DNA from: an uncultured Clostridia bacterium
GTDB lineage: Bacteria; Bacillota; Clostridia; Christensenellales; Borkfalkiaceae
Length of the DNA: 52,545 nt
Assembly: GCA_934247225.1 (NCBI GenBank)
Contig: CAKQJE010000019.1
Location: forward strand, 1-52,545
Direction of reading: 5' to 3'
The notes under the pieces were generated by a model. The model searched no databases and had not been told where the DNA came from. It saw nothing but the letters and a program-made list of their open reading frames with translations. Shown one piece after another: positions 27,491 through 36,387 of the stretch; position 1 is the stretch's first letter; each line of letters starts with the position of its first letter. The position numbers and the translations under genes were made by a program.

Positions 27491-27534
27491 AAGAAAGTCG
27501 AAAAAATAACGATAATGTGATTTTGGAGGTAACT

Positions 27535-29238
27535 ATGAAAAAATCGATTTTTAAGAAAATTATCAGCTCGGCGATGGCTTTTGCCGCCGCGTTTACGCTG
27601 ATATCGTGCGGTTCGGGCGGAGATTCCGAAAGCAAAAGCAACTCGGCGGACTCGGCGAACAAAACCAAGCTTATGGTTTTCAATTACAAGGCGGGCTACG
27701 GCGACGAATGGCTTAAAAGTCTCAGCGAATCGTTCGAAAAGGCGTATGCCGATTATCCTTTCGAAGACGGAAAGAAGGGCGTAACCGTAGAGTTCAGAGG
27801 CGATATGCGCGGCTTTACGACGGCGCAGATGAAAGAATCGGTTTACGATGTTTTCTTCTTTGAGAATGAACCGTATTACAACTTTCTCGACGGCACGCTC
27901 GAAGATTTAAGCTCTATCGTAAACGCGAAAGCGAGCGCAAGCGATTCGCTTACCGTTTTTGAAAAGCTCGATAGTCAGCAAACCGATTACTACGGCGTTA
28001 AAAGTAACGGAGAGACGCATTATTACGGACTTCCTTCCTATATCGGAAACTACGGTATCATATATAATATCGACTTGTTCAAGGAAAAAGGATATTATCT
28101 TGCAGAAGATCGTGATAATGTCGGCGTTATAATCGGATCGAATAAAAACGCCAAGAAGACCAACGGTCCCGACGGAAAACCGAACACTCCCGACGACGGA
28201 CTCCCCGCGACTTACGATGAATTCTTCGATCTTTGCGCCGAAATAAACATCGACGGCAACACGCCCGTCTGCTGGCCCGGAAAATACAGACAACATCACC
28301 TCGAAAACCTTCTCGACAATCTCGTATCCGATTACGAAGGCGTGGAACAGATGCGTCTTAATTACACTTTCAGCGGCACGGCGAAAGATCTCGTCGTTCT
28401 GGACGCGAACGGTAAGGTTAAGAGAAATGCGGACGGAACGCCCGTGACCGAACAAAAAGAGATAAAGAAGACCAACGGCTATGACGTTGCCCGCCAGGCG
28501 GGAAAGCTTTACGCGATGGAATTCATCGAAAAGCTTATGGCAAACAAGAATTACTATAACGACGGCGCGTTCGTAGATTCGTTCACGCATACCGACAACC
28601 AGGAATTGTTCCTTACGAACGGAACGGAAATCAGCGAAACCGACAAGGCGACCGCAATGCTTATCGACGGACCGTGGTGGATGGAGGAATCCGCAGGCGT
28701 TTTCGAATCGATGGCAAAAGAAGACGAGAAATATTCCGAGAAAAACCGTAATTTCGGCTGGATGCCGCTTCCCAAGGCTACGGCGGATAAGGTCGGAAGC
28801 AAAAACGTATTCTCCGATTATCTCAACGCGTTCGTGTGCGTTAAATCGGGACTTGCGGAAGGCGTTAAGAAAGCCGCTCTCGAATTCGTCAAATATTCCT
28901 GCACGGACGAAATGCTCAGAGACTTCACCCGCATTACAGGTACCGTTAAGGGTTATATATACGATATGACGGAGACGGACATGGCGGAGCTTTCCGAGTT
29001 CTCGAAGAGCGTTATCTCGGCGGTAAAAAATTCCGACATAGTTTATAAATATTCGTCCGACTCGTTCTACAACTCGCATATCGCGAATCTTGCTTACGAC
29101 GTCGTTTATTCGGCAAAGGTCGGCGGCAATACTTATAAAAACGTCGTAGACGGAATTAAAGAAGGCGGAACGACGGGCGTAGGGTATTTCGAAAACTACG
29201 TTAAATACTTCTCCGATTACAGCTTCTGGAATGCTTGA
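27535..29238 (+). CDS. ABC transporter carbohydrate-binding lipoprotein, cassette B
   Basis: This is a family 1 solute-binding protein of 567 residues with a lipoprotein signal ending LISC (Cys25) and a Ser/Asn-rich linker. It parallels the protein at 2930, including the motif GPDGKPNTPDDGLPATYDEF near residue 211 and a similar enlarged size. GGAGG at 27525-27529 fixes ATG 27535; an upstream in-frame GTG at 27517 would read through the ribosome site and is rejected. It is the first gene of the operon under the promoter at 27462-27490. Two permease genes follow after a strong hairpin. Confidence 0.92.
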   Translation: MKKSIFKKIISSAMAFAAAFTLISCGSGGDSESKSNSADSANKTKLMVFNYKAGYGDEWLKSLSESFEKAYADYPFEDGKKGVTVEFRGDMRGFTTAQMKESVYDVFFFENEPYYNFLDGTLEDLSSIVNAKASASDSLTVFEKLDSQQTDYYGVKSNGETHYYGLPSYIGNYGIIYNIDLFKEKGYYLAEDRDNVGVIIGSNKNAKKTNGPDGKPNTPDDGLPATYDEFFDLCAEINIDGNTPVCWPGKYRQHHLENLLDNLVSDYEGVEQMRLNYTFSGTAKDLVVLDANGKVKRNADGTPVTEQKEIKKTNGYDVARQAGKLYAMEFIEKLMANKNYYNDGAFVDSFTHTDNQELFLTNGTEISETDKATAMLIDGPWWMEESAGVFESMAKEDEKYSEKNRNFGWMPLPKATADKVGSKNVFSDYLNAFVCVKSGLAEGVKKAALEFVKYSCTDEMLRDFTRITGTVKGYIYDMTETDMAELSEFSKSVISAVKNSDIVYKYSSDSFYNSHIANLAYDVVYSAKVGGNTYKNVVDGIKEGGTTGVGYFENYVKYFSDYSFWNA

Positions 29239-29296
29239 TATTAAGACCGAAAGACTGAAAATCGGTGATTTAAAAACACAAATCGAGTAGTTTTTT

Positions 29297-29326
29297 GCGC
29301 GTCGGCGGAATTTTCCGCCGACGCGC
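29297..29326 (+). terminator. Strong hairpin between binding protein and permeases
   Basis: A perfect 14-bp stem (GCGCGTCGGCGGAA / TTCCGCCGACGCGC) with a TT loop sits 58 bases after the binding-protein stop. T6 lies on its 5' side and GATAAAAAA on its 3' side. Without a U-run it is more likely a partial terminator or mRNA stabiliser than a full stop. It would allow more binding protein than permease. Cassette A has stem-loops at the equivalent place. Confidence 0.55.
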
Positions 29327-29358
29327 GATAAAAAACGAAAAATATATTCGGGGCAAAA

Positions 29359-30288
29359 ATGCGAAAATTAAAAACAAAAGCGTTTAAAAGCGCGAGAAGT
29401 ATGTGGTTTTATATAGGGTTTATGGCCCTGCCGATACTTCAATTCATTATATTTTATATCGGCGTTAATTTCAATTCGTTTCTTCTTGCGTTCAGAAACA
29501 TCGTGTTGAACGGTGAAACCAAGCGATACGATTATTTCTGGACATTCAATAACTTTGCGAATTGGTTTAAAGACACAAACGAATTCGAGCTGCTTTGTCA
29601 GACTCTTAAAATCTCTTTGAAGACCTATGCGATAATGCTTATTGTAGGCGTTCCGCTCGGGTTGTTTTTTGCATACTACATTTTCAAAAAACTCCCGGGG
29701 TCGATGTTTTTCAGATTTATGCTGTTTATGCCGTCGATAATAGCGAGCATAGTTCTCGTTACGATTTTTCGCTATTTTACCGATTATGTCGTTCCCGAAA
29801 TGCTCAAACTGTTTAACGTAACGCTCGAAACGACGCTGTTGTCGGGCAAAACGACGCGTTACGCAACGGTTATGTTTTACAATATTTTCGTCAGCTTCGG
29901 AACTTCCGTTTTGCTTTATTCCAACAAAATGGCGAGCATATCCCCCGAAATGACGGAAGCGGCTGAGCTTGACGGCGCGAACGCTTTTCAGGAGTTTTTC
30001 CGTATCGTTCTGCCGCAGGTTTTCTCCACGTTGTCGGTATTTCTGATAACGGGAGTAGCCGCGATATTCACGAACGAAATCAATAACTTTTCGTTCTTCA
30101 ACTACAATTGGAAACCGGATACCGCAACGCTCGGCTTTCTGATGTATTTCAGAACGCAGAAAGCAAAATCGGATATGTCGCAGTATCCGCCGCTCGCCGC
30201 GCTCGGACTTATGATGTCCGCGATAGCCATTCCGCTCACGTTTTTAGTCCGTTGGCTTTTAAACAAATACGGACCGAGCGAGGACTAA
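29359..30288 (+). CDS. ABC sugar transporter permease, MalF/LacF-like, cassette B
   Basis: This 309-residue membrane protein has about six hydrophobic segments and the ATPase-docking loop TEAAELDGANAFQEFFRIVLP. It ends with LLNKYGPSED, closely matching LLNKYGPRAD at the end of the cassette A protein at 4879, so the two are clear paralogues. It pairs with the permease at 30304, 15 bases downstream. Confidence 0.93.
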   Translation: MRKLKTKAFKSARSMWFYIGFMALPILQFIIFYIGVNFNSFLLAFRNIVLNGETKRYDYFWTFNNFANWFKDTNEFELLCQTLKISLKTYAIMLIVGVPLGLFFAYYIFKKLPGSMFFRFMLFMPSIIASIVLVTIFRYFTDYVVPEMLKLFNVTLETTLLSGKTTRYATVMFYNIFVSFGTSVLLYSNKMASISPEMTEAAELDGANAFQEFFRIVLPQVFSTLSVFLITGVAAIFTNEINNFSFFNYNWKPDTATLGFLMYFRTQKAKSDMSQYPPLAALGLMMSAIAIPLTFLVRWLLNKYGPSED

Positions 30289-30303
30289 GAAGGAGGGACG
30301 ATT

Positions 30304-31185
30304 ATGAAAAAAATAAAAGCGAAAGACGTAAAAAGCAGATTGTCGCCTCTTACGATAGTCATGCTCGTCGTGCTTATCCTTTACAGCGCGCTTCTTCTGG
30401 CGATGCTTTTGTGGACTGTTTTAACGGCTTTGAAAGAGCCTCTCAAATTCAATAACAACAGAGTCGGGCTTCCCCGACCGTGGTATTTCGGCAATGTTCC
30501 TTACGTTCTGAAAAACGCCGAAATACTCAAAGAGCAGGGCGTTGTTCCGTTTTACGAAATAGTCTGGAATTCGGCTTTGTATTCCGTTGGCTGTTCGATC
30601 GTCAACACTCTCGTTACCTGTATCGTGGCGTATCTTTGCGCGAGATACGACTGCAAATTTTCCAAATTCGTCTATTCGCTCGTGCTTGTCGTAATGGTAA
30701 TTCCCGTGGTCGGAAATCAGACTTCGGAACTTCAAATGTCGATAAACCTCGGGCTTTACGATAAAATGGTCGGAATGCTCGTTATGAGAGCAACCTTCCT
30801 CGGGATATATTTCCTCGTGTTTTACGATATGTTCAAAGCCGTGCCTATGGCGTTCAGCGAAGCGGCGGAGATCGACGGGGCGGGAGATTTCCAGATAATG
30901 GTTCAGATCTTTTTCCCGATAGCGTCGAACACGTTTTTAACGGTTCTGCTCATAAATTTCATCGGATATTGGAACAACTATCAGGTTCCGATGGTTTATG
31001 TGCCTAATCATCCCACACTTGCGGAATATATGTTCCAGATTTCCACGTTTTCGAAATACCCGTTCAGTAAAGCGCCCGTGCAGCTCGCGTCTTCGCTTAT
31101 ACTGCTTATTCCCGCCGTGGCGATATTCCTCGCCATGCACAAAAGGCTTCTCGGGAACCTCTCGATAGGCGGCGTCAAAGGTTAA
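30304..31185 (+). CDS. ABC sugar transporter permease, MalG-like, cassette B
   Basis: The 293-residue permease is of normal length for the family. The EAA loop reads SEAAEIDGAGDFQIMVQIFFP, and the C-terminus is LLGNLSIGGVKG, similar to LMGSISLGGIKE in cassette A. A strong AAGGAGGG site precedes it. It lacks the extra external loop of the cassette A partner. No ATPase gene follows; the next gene is the large secreted protein. Confidence 0.93.
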   Translation: MKKIKAKDVKSRLSPLTIVMLVVLILYSALLLAMLLWTVLTALKEPLKFNNNRVGLPRPWYFGNVPYVLKNAEILKEQGVVPFYEIVWNSALYSVGCSIVNTLVTCIVAYLCARYDCKFSKFVYSLVLVVMVIPVVGNQTSELQMSINLGLYDKMVGMLVMRATFLGIYFLVFYDMFKAVPMAFSEAAEIDGAGDFQIMVQIFFPIASNTFLTVLLINFIGYWNNYQVPMVYVPNHPTLAEYMFQISTFSKYPFSKAPVQLASSLILLIPAVAIFLAMHKRLLGNLSIGGVKG

Positions 31186-31224
31186 ACGCCGGCTTACGAC
31201 TAACATAAAATCAAGGAGGAAAAA

Positions 31225-34200
31225 ATGAAAAAGAAAAGAACACTGCTTATGATTATTTTCGCCGCCGTTTTTTGCGCCGCTTTAAGCGTAGCGGGCGTAA
31301 TCAGCGTTTACGCGGAGGCTGAAAAGTGGAGCAACGTTGATATTGCCGACAGTTACGTATACGGCGAAACGTTCGTCGTTCCCGAAAGAACGGTCACGGT
31401 CGGCAGCTCGACGGCTACGGCGCTTACCGTCGTGAAAACTCCCGACGGCAAAGTTACGCAAGCGAAAACCGTTCGTCTCGGCGCTATGGGCGATTACGTC
31501 GTGAGATATTACGCGAAAATCGGCTCCAAGCAATACGCGAAAGAAGAGTTGTTTTCGGTTAACGGCGTAGGCTACGAAACGAAAAACTCTCTGAGCGCGG
31601 TAAGCTACGGAAAATATTCGGAATACGGCGCGGACAGCGACGGTCTGATCGTGAAATTGGCCAATAAAGACGAGCTTACGTTTACGAAACTCATAGAGGT
31701 CGGCGGGCTTAACAAAACCGCCGCGCTTGTAAGATTCTTTATCACGCCCGAACGACAGGGAACGGCGGATTTCAACAAGCTTACGTTCAGACTTACCGAC
31801 TCCGCGGACAGTTCGGTTTATCTCGATATAGAGGTGAACCGCAGTCAGTTTGCGGGTAGCGGCCTCGGATTGTCCTGGGTTATGGCAGGCGGAAACGGGC
31901 AGGATATGGTCGGCGAGGAAGCCGGCAAGATGATCCACGTCAACGACAACGTCGGAACGTCCGTAAACGGCTCGTTCGTTGCGCAGGATAACTCCGGAAC
32001 ATGGAACGGACCTGCGAGTAACCATAGCCCCGACAGATATATAATCGGTCTTTTCTACGATTTTGCGGAAAAAGCAGTATTCGCGGGTTCCAAGAAAGTA
32101 TCCGTTCTCGACGATCCCAATTTTTACGCGGATTTATGGAGCGGATTCCCGAGCGGGAAGGCTCGTCTTTCCGTCCGCGCGAGCGGATATTCGAACGCGA
32201 CGGCGAATTTCTGCCTGACGGAAATTTTCGGTATGACGGCAAGCGAACTTAAAGAAAATACGTTCGCCGATACCGACGCTCCGAAAGTGACCGTTTTGAG
32301 CTACCGCGACAATATTCCCGTTGCGGAAGTCGGCAGGGCATATCCTATCCCCGAAGTTTCGGCTTACGACGATTACGCGGGCGTATGCGAAACGGAAATT
32401 AAAGTTTATTACGGATATTTCTCCGGTTCTCCTCTTTCGGTCGGCGTGAAAGGCGGAGCGTTCGTTCCCGACAGGGAAGGCGATTATGCGATAGTATATT
32501 CCGCGAAAGACGGTTTCGGTAATTCGGCGGAAGAAGTCCTTATCGTAAAAGCGGTTGCACAAACCGCCGACGTTAAGATAAAGTTACCCGAAAATCCCGT
32601 AACGGAAATCGAACTCGGAACGTATGTGGAATTTCCCGTGCCGACGATTACGGGCGGAAGCGGCGAAATCAAGCTTGAAACAGCCGTTATTTTCGGCGGA
32701 GAGCGCACGCTCGCGGAAAAAGGTTTCAGACCCGAAAACGCAGGCGAATACACGATAGAATACACCGCGACCGATTATATCGGCAAAAAGGCGGTCGCTT
32801 CGTTTAAGTTCACCGCGTCGGCGGGAGATAAGCCCGTGTTTATCGACGACGTAACTCTTTCTCCCGTGTATATTTCGGGAGGAAAATACACGTTGCCCGC
32901 TTTATATGCGAACGATTATACGGGCGGGCATTTAAACAGAGTTTTGTGCGACGTTAAGGTTAAGGACGCAAGCGGCGAAAAAACTTACCGTTCGGGCGAC
33001 GATTTCACGCCTGCGGTAAACAATAACGGCGACAAAATAGAAATAACCTACTTTGCGGGCAGCGCCGAATACGGTACGATTTCGGTTCCCGTAATTATCG
33101 GAAAGTCGGATAGTTCCGTTCTTATGTCCAATTATATTTACGGCGAAGACGTTATCACGTCCGTCCGCGGCGAAGACGGAACGTTATATCCGAGCGGTAT
33201 AGCGGTTTCTCCCAAGGCAGATAAGAAAAAGGCGGGCTGGATATTCGCCAACGCGCAGGTTGCGGACGGAGCCGCGCTCGCGCTTAAAACGATCGCGGGG
33301 AAATCCGATTTCGATAAACTCGGATTTACGTTCGCCGATTACGCGGACGGAAACCGCTCGGTGACGATAATCGCGGAAGTTAAGGCGAGAAAAGTGATTT
33401 TAACTCACGGAGACGGCTCGTATTCGGTAAACTCCGCGATAAAAAACGGCGGAGAGATATCTGTTTCTTATTCCGACGGAAAGGTTACGGTAAATTGTAA
33501 CGAAGGCGAGGCTTCGGTTTCCGTTCCGCTTACGGTTTACGATAACGGAGAAGCGTTCGAAGGATTCCCGTCGTCGAGAGTGTTCCTCGGCGTTTACAGC
33601 GAGGGCGATCCCGCAAACACGAAATATTTCGTCACATCCGTTTGCGACAACGCTCTTTCTTACAGAAACAACGATTCCAACGCCCCGTCTTTCACCGTTT
33701 CGGGCGATTACGGCGGCAAATGGGAAATAAATTCCGTTTACACGATAAAAACGGGCGTTTGCGGCGATACGTTCGCGCCTTCGTCCGACGTGGAATTTAC
33801 TGTTACCGCGCCCGACGGCTCGGTCGTTAAGGACGTAAACGGAAAAGAACTTAAATCGGTTAAACCGAACGAAGAATACAAGATTTTGCTTTCTTCTTAC
33901 GGAAAATACAAAATAGCTTACACGATAAAGGAAGTCGATTGGCTCGGAAACGCGAAACAGTTCAATATAACCGTTTTCGTTGTGGACGAAGAGGCTCCTG
34001 AGATAGAGTTCACGAGCGACGGAACGAAAGAAGCCGGTGTCGGCGACGTGATCGTTATGCCGGACTTCAAAGTTTCGGATAACGTTACGGCGGCAAGCGA
34101 CGTAAAAGTTTCCGTTTACGTCGTCAACGCGCAAGGGAAGCTCATTAAGCTTGCGGACGGCGCGAATTCGATAAGATGCGCTTACAGCGGAAAATATTCG

Positions 34201-34269
34201 TTTGTCGTCTGCGCGACGGACGCGGAGGGTAATTCTTCTTCGCTCGTATGGAACGTTATCGTTAAATAA
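31225..34269 (+). CDS. Large secreted protein with Ig-like and beta-sandwich domains, cassette B
   Basis: The 1014-residue protein has a type I signal peptide with likely cleavage after VYA (residues 28-30). Its layout repeats that of the protein at 6911: an Ig-like start, a beta-sandwich segment with FNKLTFRLTDSADSSVYLDI, Ig-like domains with FVPDREGDYAIVYSAKDGFG, and a second sandwich segment with FDKLGFTFADYADG. It ends with EEAPEIEF and SFVVCATDAEGN Ig-like strands. It has no lipobox or sortase signal. A strong AAGGAGG site supports the start. The two proteins diverge in sequence but keep length, order and position, which suggests a specificity-determining partner of the importer. Confidence 0.77.
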   Translation: MKKKRTLLMIIFAAVFCAALSVAGVISVYAEAEKWSNVDIADSYVYGETFVVPERTVTVGSSTATALTVVKTPDGKVTQAKTVRLGAMGDYVVRYYAKIGSKQYAKEELFSVNGVGYETKNSLSAVSYGKYSEYGADSDGLIVKLANKDELTFTKLIEVGGLNKTAALVRFFITPERQGTADFNKLTFRLTDSADSSVYLDIEVNRSQFAGSGLGLSWVMAGGNGQDMVGEEAGKMIHVNDNVGTSVNGSFVAQDNSGTWNGPASNHSPDRYIIGLFYDFAEKAVFAGSKKVSVLDDPNFYADLWSGFPSGKARLSVRASGYSNATANFCLTEIFGMTASELKENTFADTDAPKVTVLSYRDNIPVAEVGRAYPIPEVSAYDDYAGVCETEIKVYYGYFSGSPLSVGVKGGAFVPDREGDYAIVYSAKDGFGNSAEEVLIVKAVAQTADVKIKLPENPVTEIELGTYVEFPVPTITGGSGEIKLETAVIFGGERTLAEKGFRPENAGEYTIEYTATDYIGKKAVASFKFTASAGDKPVFIDDVTLSPVYISGGKYTLPALYANDYTGGHLNRVLCDVKVKDASGEKTYRSGDDFTPAVNNNGDKIEITYFAGSAEYGTISVPVIIGKSDSSVLMSNYIYGEDVITSVRGEDGTLYPSGIAVSPKADKKKAGWIFANAQVADGAALALKTIAGKSDFDKLGFTFADYADGNRSVTIIAEVKARKVILTHGDGSYSVNSAIKNGGEISVSYSDGKVTVNCNEGEASVSVPLTVYDNGEAFEGFPSSRVFLGVYSEGDPANTKYFVTSVCDNALSYRNNDSNAPSFTVSGDYGGKWEINSVYTIKTGVCGDTFAPSSDVEFTVTAPDGSVVKDVNGKELKSVKPNEEYKILLSSYGKYKIAYTIKEVDWLGNAKQFNITVFVVDEEAPEIEFTSDGTKEAGVGDVIVMPDFKVSDNVTAASDVKVSVYVVNAQGKLIKLADGANSIRCAYSGKYSFVVCATDAEGNSSSLVWNVIVK

Positions 34270-34278
34270 AGAGGTGAA

Positions 34279-36372
34279 ATGATGAGAAAAAATAAATTAC
34301 TGACAATGTTTGTCGCATCGGCGATTGTTCTTTCAAGTCTTGTAAGCGTCGCCTCGTGCGGTTCGTCGGGTTCGTCCGAAAGCGGCGGATCAACCGGGAA
34401 AAACGGTATTCCGAACCCCGTTGCGACGGTCGACGACGTGGAAGCTCATAAAGTAGAGGGTACGCTCCACGACGTAAACGTAAACTACGAAGCTCCCGTG
34501 GGAAAGCTTGTCGAAGGCGGCAGCGCGCAGTACGTCATAGTCGCGCCTGCGGAGTATTACACCGCGGCAAAGTTTATGGCTAATCATCTCGGAGCGGCGG
34601 TCGGAGCGGCTTTCAGTACGGTCGTTTCCGATACCTGCGATTTCTCCTCGGGCAAAATAATCGCTCTCGGGACGGATAATATAAAGGATGCGATAACCGT
34701 ACCCTCGCAGGAAGAACTCGGAAATCAGGGTTATTATATAAAAACCGTCTCCGACGACGCGCTTATATATTGTTCGGGCGCAAACGGCGCTCAGCTTGCG
34801 GCAATCGCATTTTTGCGCGCGGCGGTGGGTTACGATATGCTTTCCGAGGACTGCGTGGTTTACGAGAAAACGGACGGAAAACTCCCTTCGATGGAGATAA
34901 AAGAACGTCCCGACTACGAGTTCAGAAACAACGCCAACACCATAAGCGAAACGGCGAAATACGGCATGGGATTTATGATGAACGGCGGAATGCTTTCCAC
35001 ATCGCTCGGAAACGTTCATAACCTTTGGGATTTCTTCTCTCTTTCCGATTTCGAGAACCATAAAAAGTGGTTTTCCGATAACGCGGCAATGAAGGACGAC
35101 AGCGGCAACAGCGTTCGTATCGGTCAGCCTTGCTTTACGGCGCACGGAGATAAAGAGGAGTATAACGCGCTTATCAGACATTTTGCGGATAAAATTATCG
35201 CGATACTCAAAGAAAAACCGACGGTGGCGAACATGCGTATATCGCAGAACGATACCGTTGGCGACAACGTTACGAGAAAATGCAACTGCGTAGCCTGCAC
35301 GGCAAGCTATGATTTTTACGGTACGCTCGGCGGCGCGATGCTTTCGTTCACCAACGACGTTGCCGAAAAGGTCAACGCATATATCGACGAAAACGATCCG
35401 GACAGAGAATTTAATCTTATAGTTCTTGCTTACGGCGAAGCCATTCAGGCTCCCGTTCAGCGCAAAAACGGAAGCTACGTTCTCGATTCCAAAGGTAAAG
35501 GTATCCCCGAAATTCGTTACGAATTCAACGAAAAAGGCGAAAAAACGGCAGTTAAGGACGAAAACGGCGACCCCGTGAAACTTATTTGCGAGCGCGGCGT
35601 CGGCTATGAATTCGCGGCTTCCGCGGCGAACTGGATTCATTCTTTTTACGAGGCGGAAAACAGAGAATATGCCTCGGCTGTAGAAGCATGGGCGGGACTC
35701 GGATCGTCCAACCTCTATATCTGGTCTTACGAAATAAGCTATTATCAGTATCTTTATCCTTACAACAACTATCAGATATTGCTTGACAATTTCAAATATT
35801 TCAAGGAGTTCGGCGGTTATTACATTTACCCCGAGGGGACGTGGGAAAACAGAAACAACCCCGGGTTTGCAAAGCTTCGCGATTATATAAACTCCAAGGG
35901 AATGTTCGACGTCAACTCCGATTATAACGAGCTTGTGGATAAATTCTTCAAGTATTACTTCAGAGAAGCCGCGCCGATAATGCGCGCTTACTTCGACGAA
36001 ATCCAGGTCGTTTTAAGCGATAACGAAAGAATAACGGGCGGCGGAGTCCATTCCTACGCGCTTTCGGACAGCAGAATCTGGCAGGAAGGCTTGGTAACCA
36101 ACTGGAACAATTCTTTCAAAAAAGCAGAAGAAGCGATCGAAAAGTATTCGGCTGTCGATGAAGAGCTTTACGAAGCTTTGAAAAAGCATATTTTAATCGA
36201 ATCGCTCTTCCCGAGATACGTTCTTTGCACGACGTACGCAAGATCTTACAGCGCTGCGCAGAGAAAGGAAATGCGCAAGGCGTTCATCGAGGATTTCGAG
36301 AAGCTCGGAAACACGACGCATCAGGAGCATTTCACGATCTCCGCGATCACTTCGACGTGGGATTTAACGTAA
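34279..36372 (+). CDS. DUF4838-type lipoprotein, cassette B
   Basis: The lipoprotein signal ends VASC (Cys27) before a Gly/Ser linker. A GH67/GH20-like N-terminal domain contains YVIVAPAEYYTAAKFMANHL and KIIALGTDNI. The DUF4838-like region contains MRISQNDTV and CxCxxC (Cys335, Cys337, Cys340), matching the pattern in the protein at 9974. A C-terminal helical part contains EAAPIMRAYFDE, like AAEPMREMFED in the paralogue. Predicted to sit outside the cell and act on or bind the glycan. No biochemical activity is established for the family as far as I know. Confidence 0.82.
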   Translation: MMRKNKLLTMFVASAIVLSSLVSVASCGSSGSSESGGSTGKNGIPNPVATVDDVEAHKVEGTLHDVNVNYEAPVGKLVEGGSAQYVIVAPAEYYTAAKFMANHLGAAVGAAFSTVVSDTCDFSSGKIIALGTDNIKDAITVPSQEELGNQGYYIKTVSDDALIYCSGANGAQLAAIAFLRAAVGYDMLSEDCVVYEKTDGKLPSMEIKERPDYEFRNNANTISETAKYGMGFMMNGGMLSTSLGNVHNLWDFFSLSDFENHKKWFSDNAAMKDDSGNSVRIGQPCFTAHGDKEEYNALIRHFADKIIAILKEKPTVANMRISQNDTVGDNVTRKCNCVACTASYDFYGTLGGAMLSFTNDVAEKVNAYIDENDPDREFNLIVLAYGEAIQAPVQRKNGSYVLDSKGKGIPEIRYEFNEKGEKTAVKDENGDPVKLICERGVGYEFAASAANWIHSFYEAENREYASAVEAWAGLGSSNLYIWSYEISYYQYLYPYNNYQILLDNFKYFKEFGGYYIYPEGTWENRNNPGFAKLRDYINSKGMFDVNSDYNELVDKFFKYYFREAAPIMRAYFDEIQVVLSDNERITGGGVHSYALSDSRIWQEGLVTNWNNSFKKAEEAIEKYSAVDEELYEALKKHILIESLFPRYVLCTTYARSYSAAQRKEMRKAFIEDFEKLGNTTHQEHFTISAITSTWDLT

Positions 36373-36387
36373 AGGGGGACGGCGATT

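Noticed and set aside
27517..27534. GTG start at 27517 for the cassette B binding protein
   Set aside because: It would translate through the GGAGG ribosome site and add residues ahead of a normal lipoprotein signal that begins at ATG 27535.
27907..29079. Long antisense open frame (390 codons), with similar ones at 34390-35640 and 38821-39900
   Set aside because: These are shadows of strong + strand genes caused by codon bias. They have no domain features, and they overlap recognised proteins completely.
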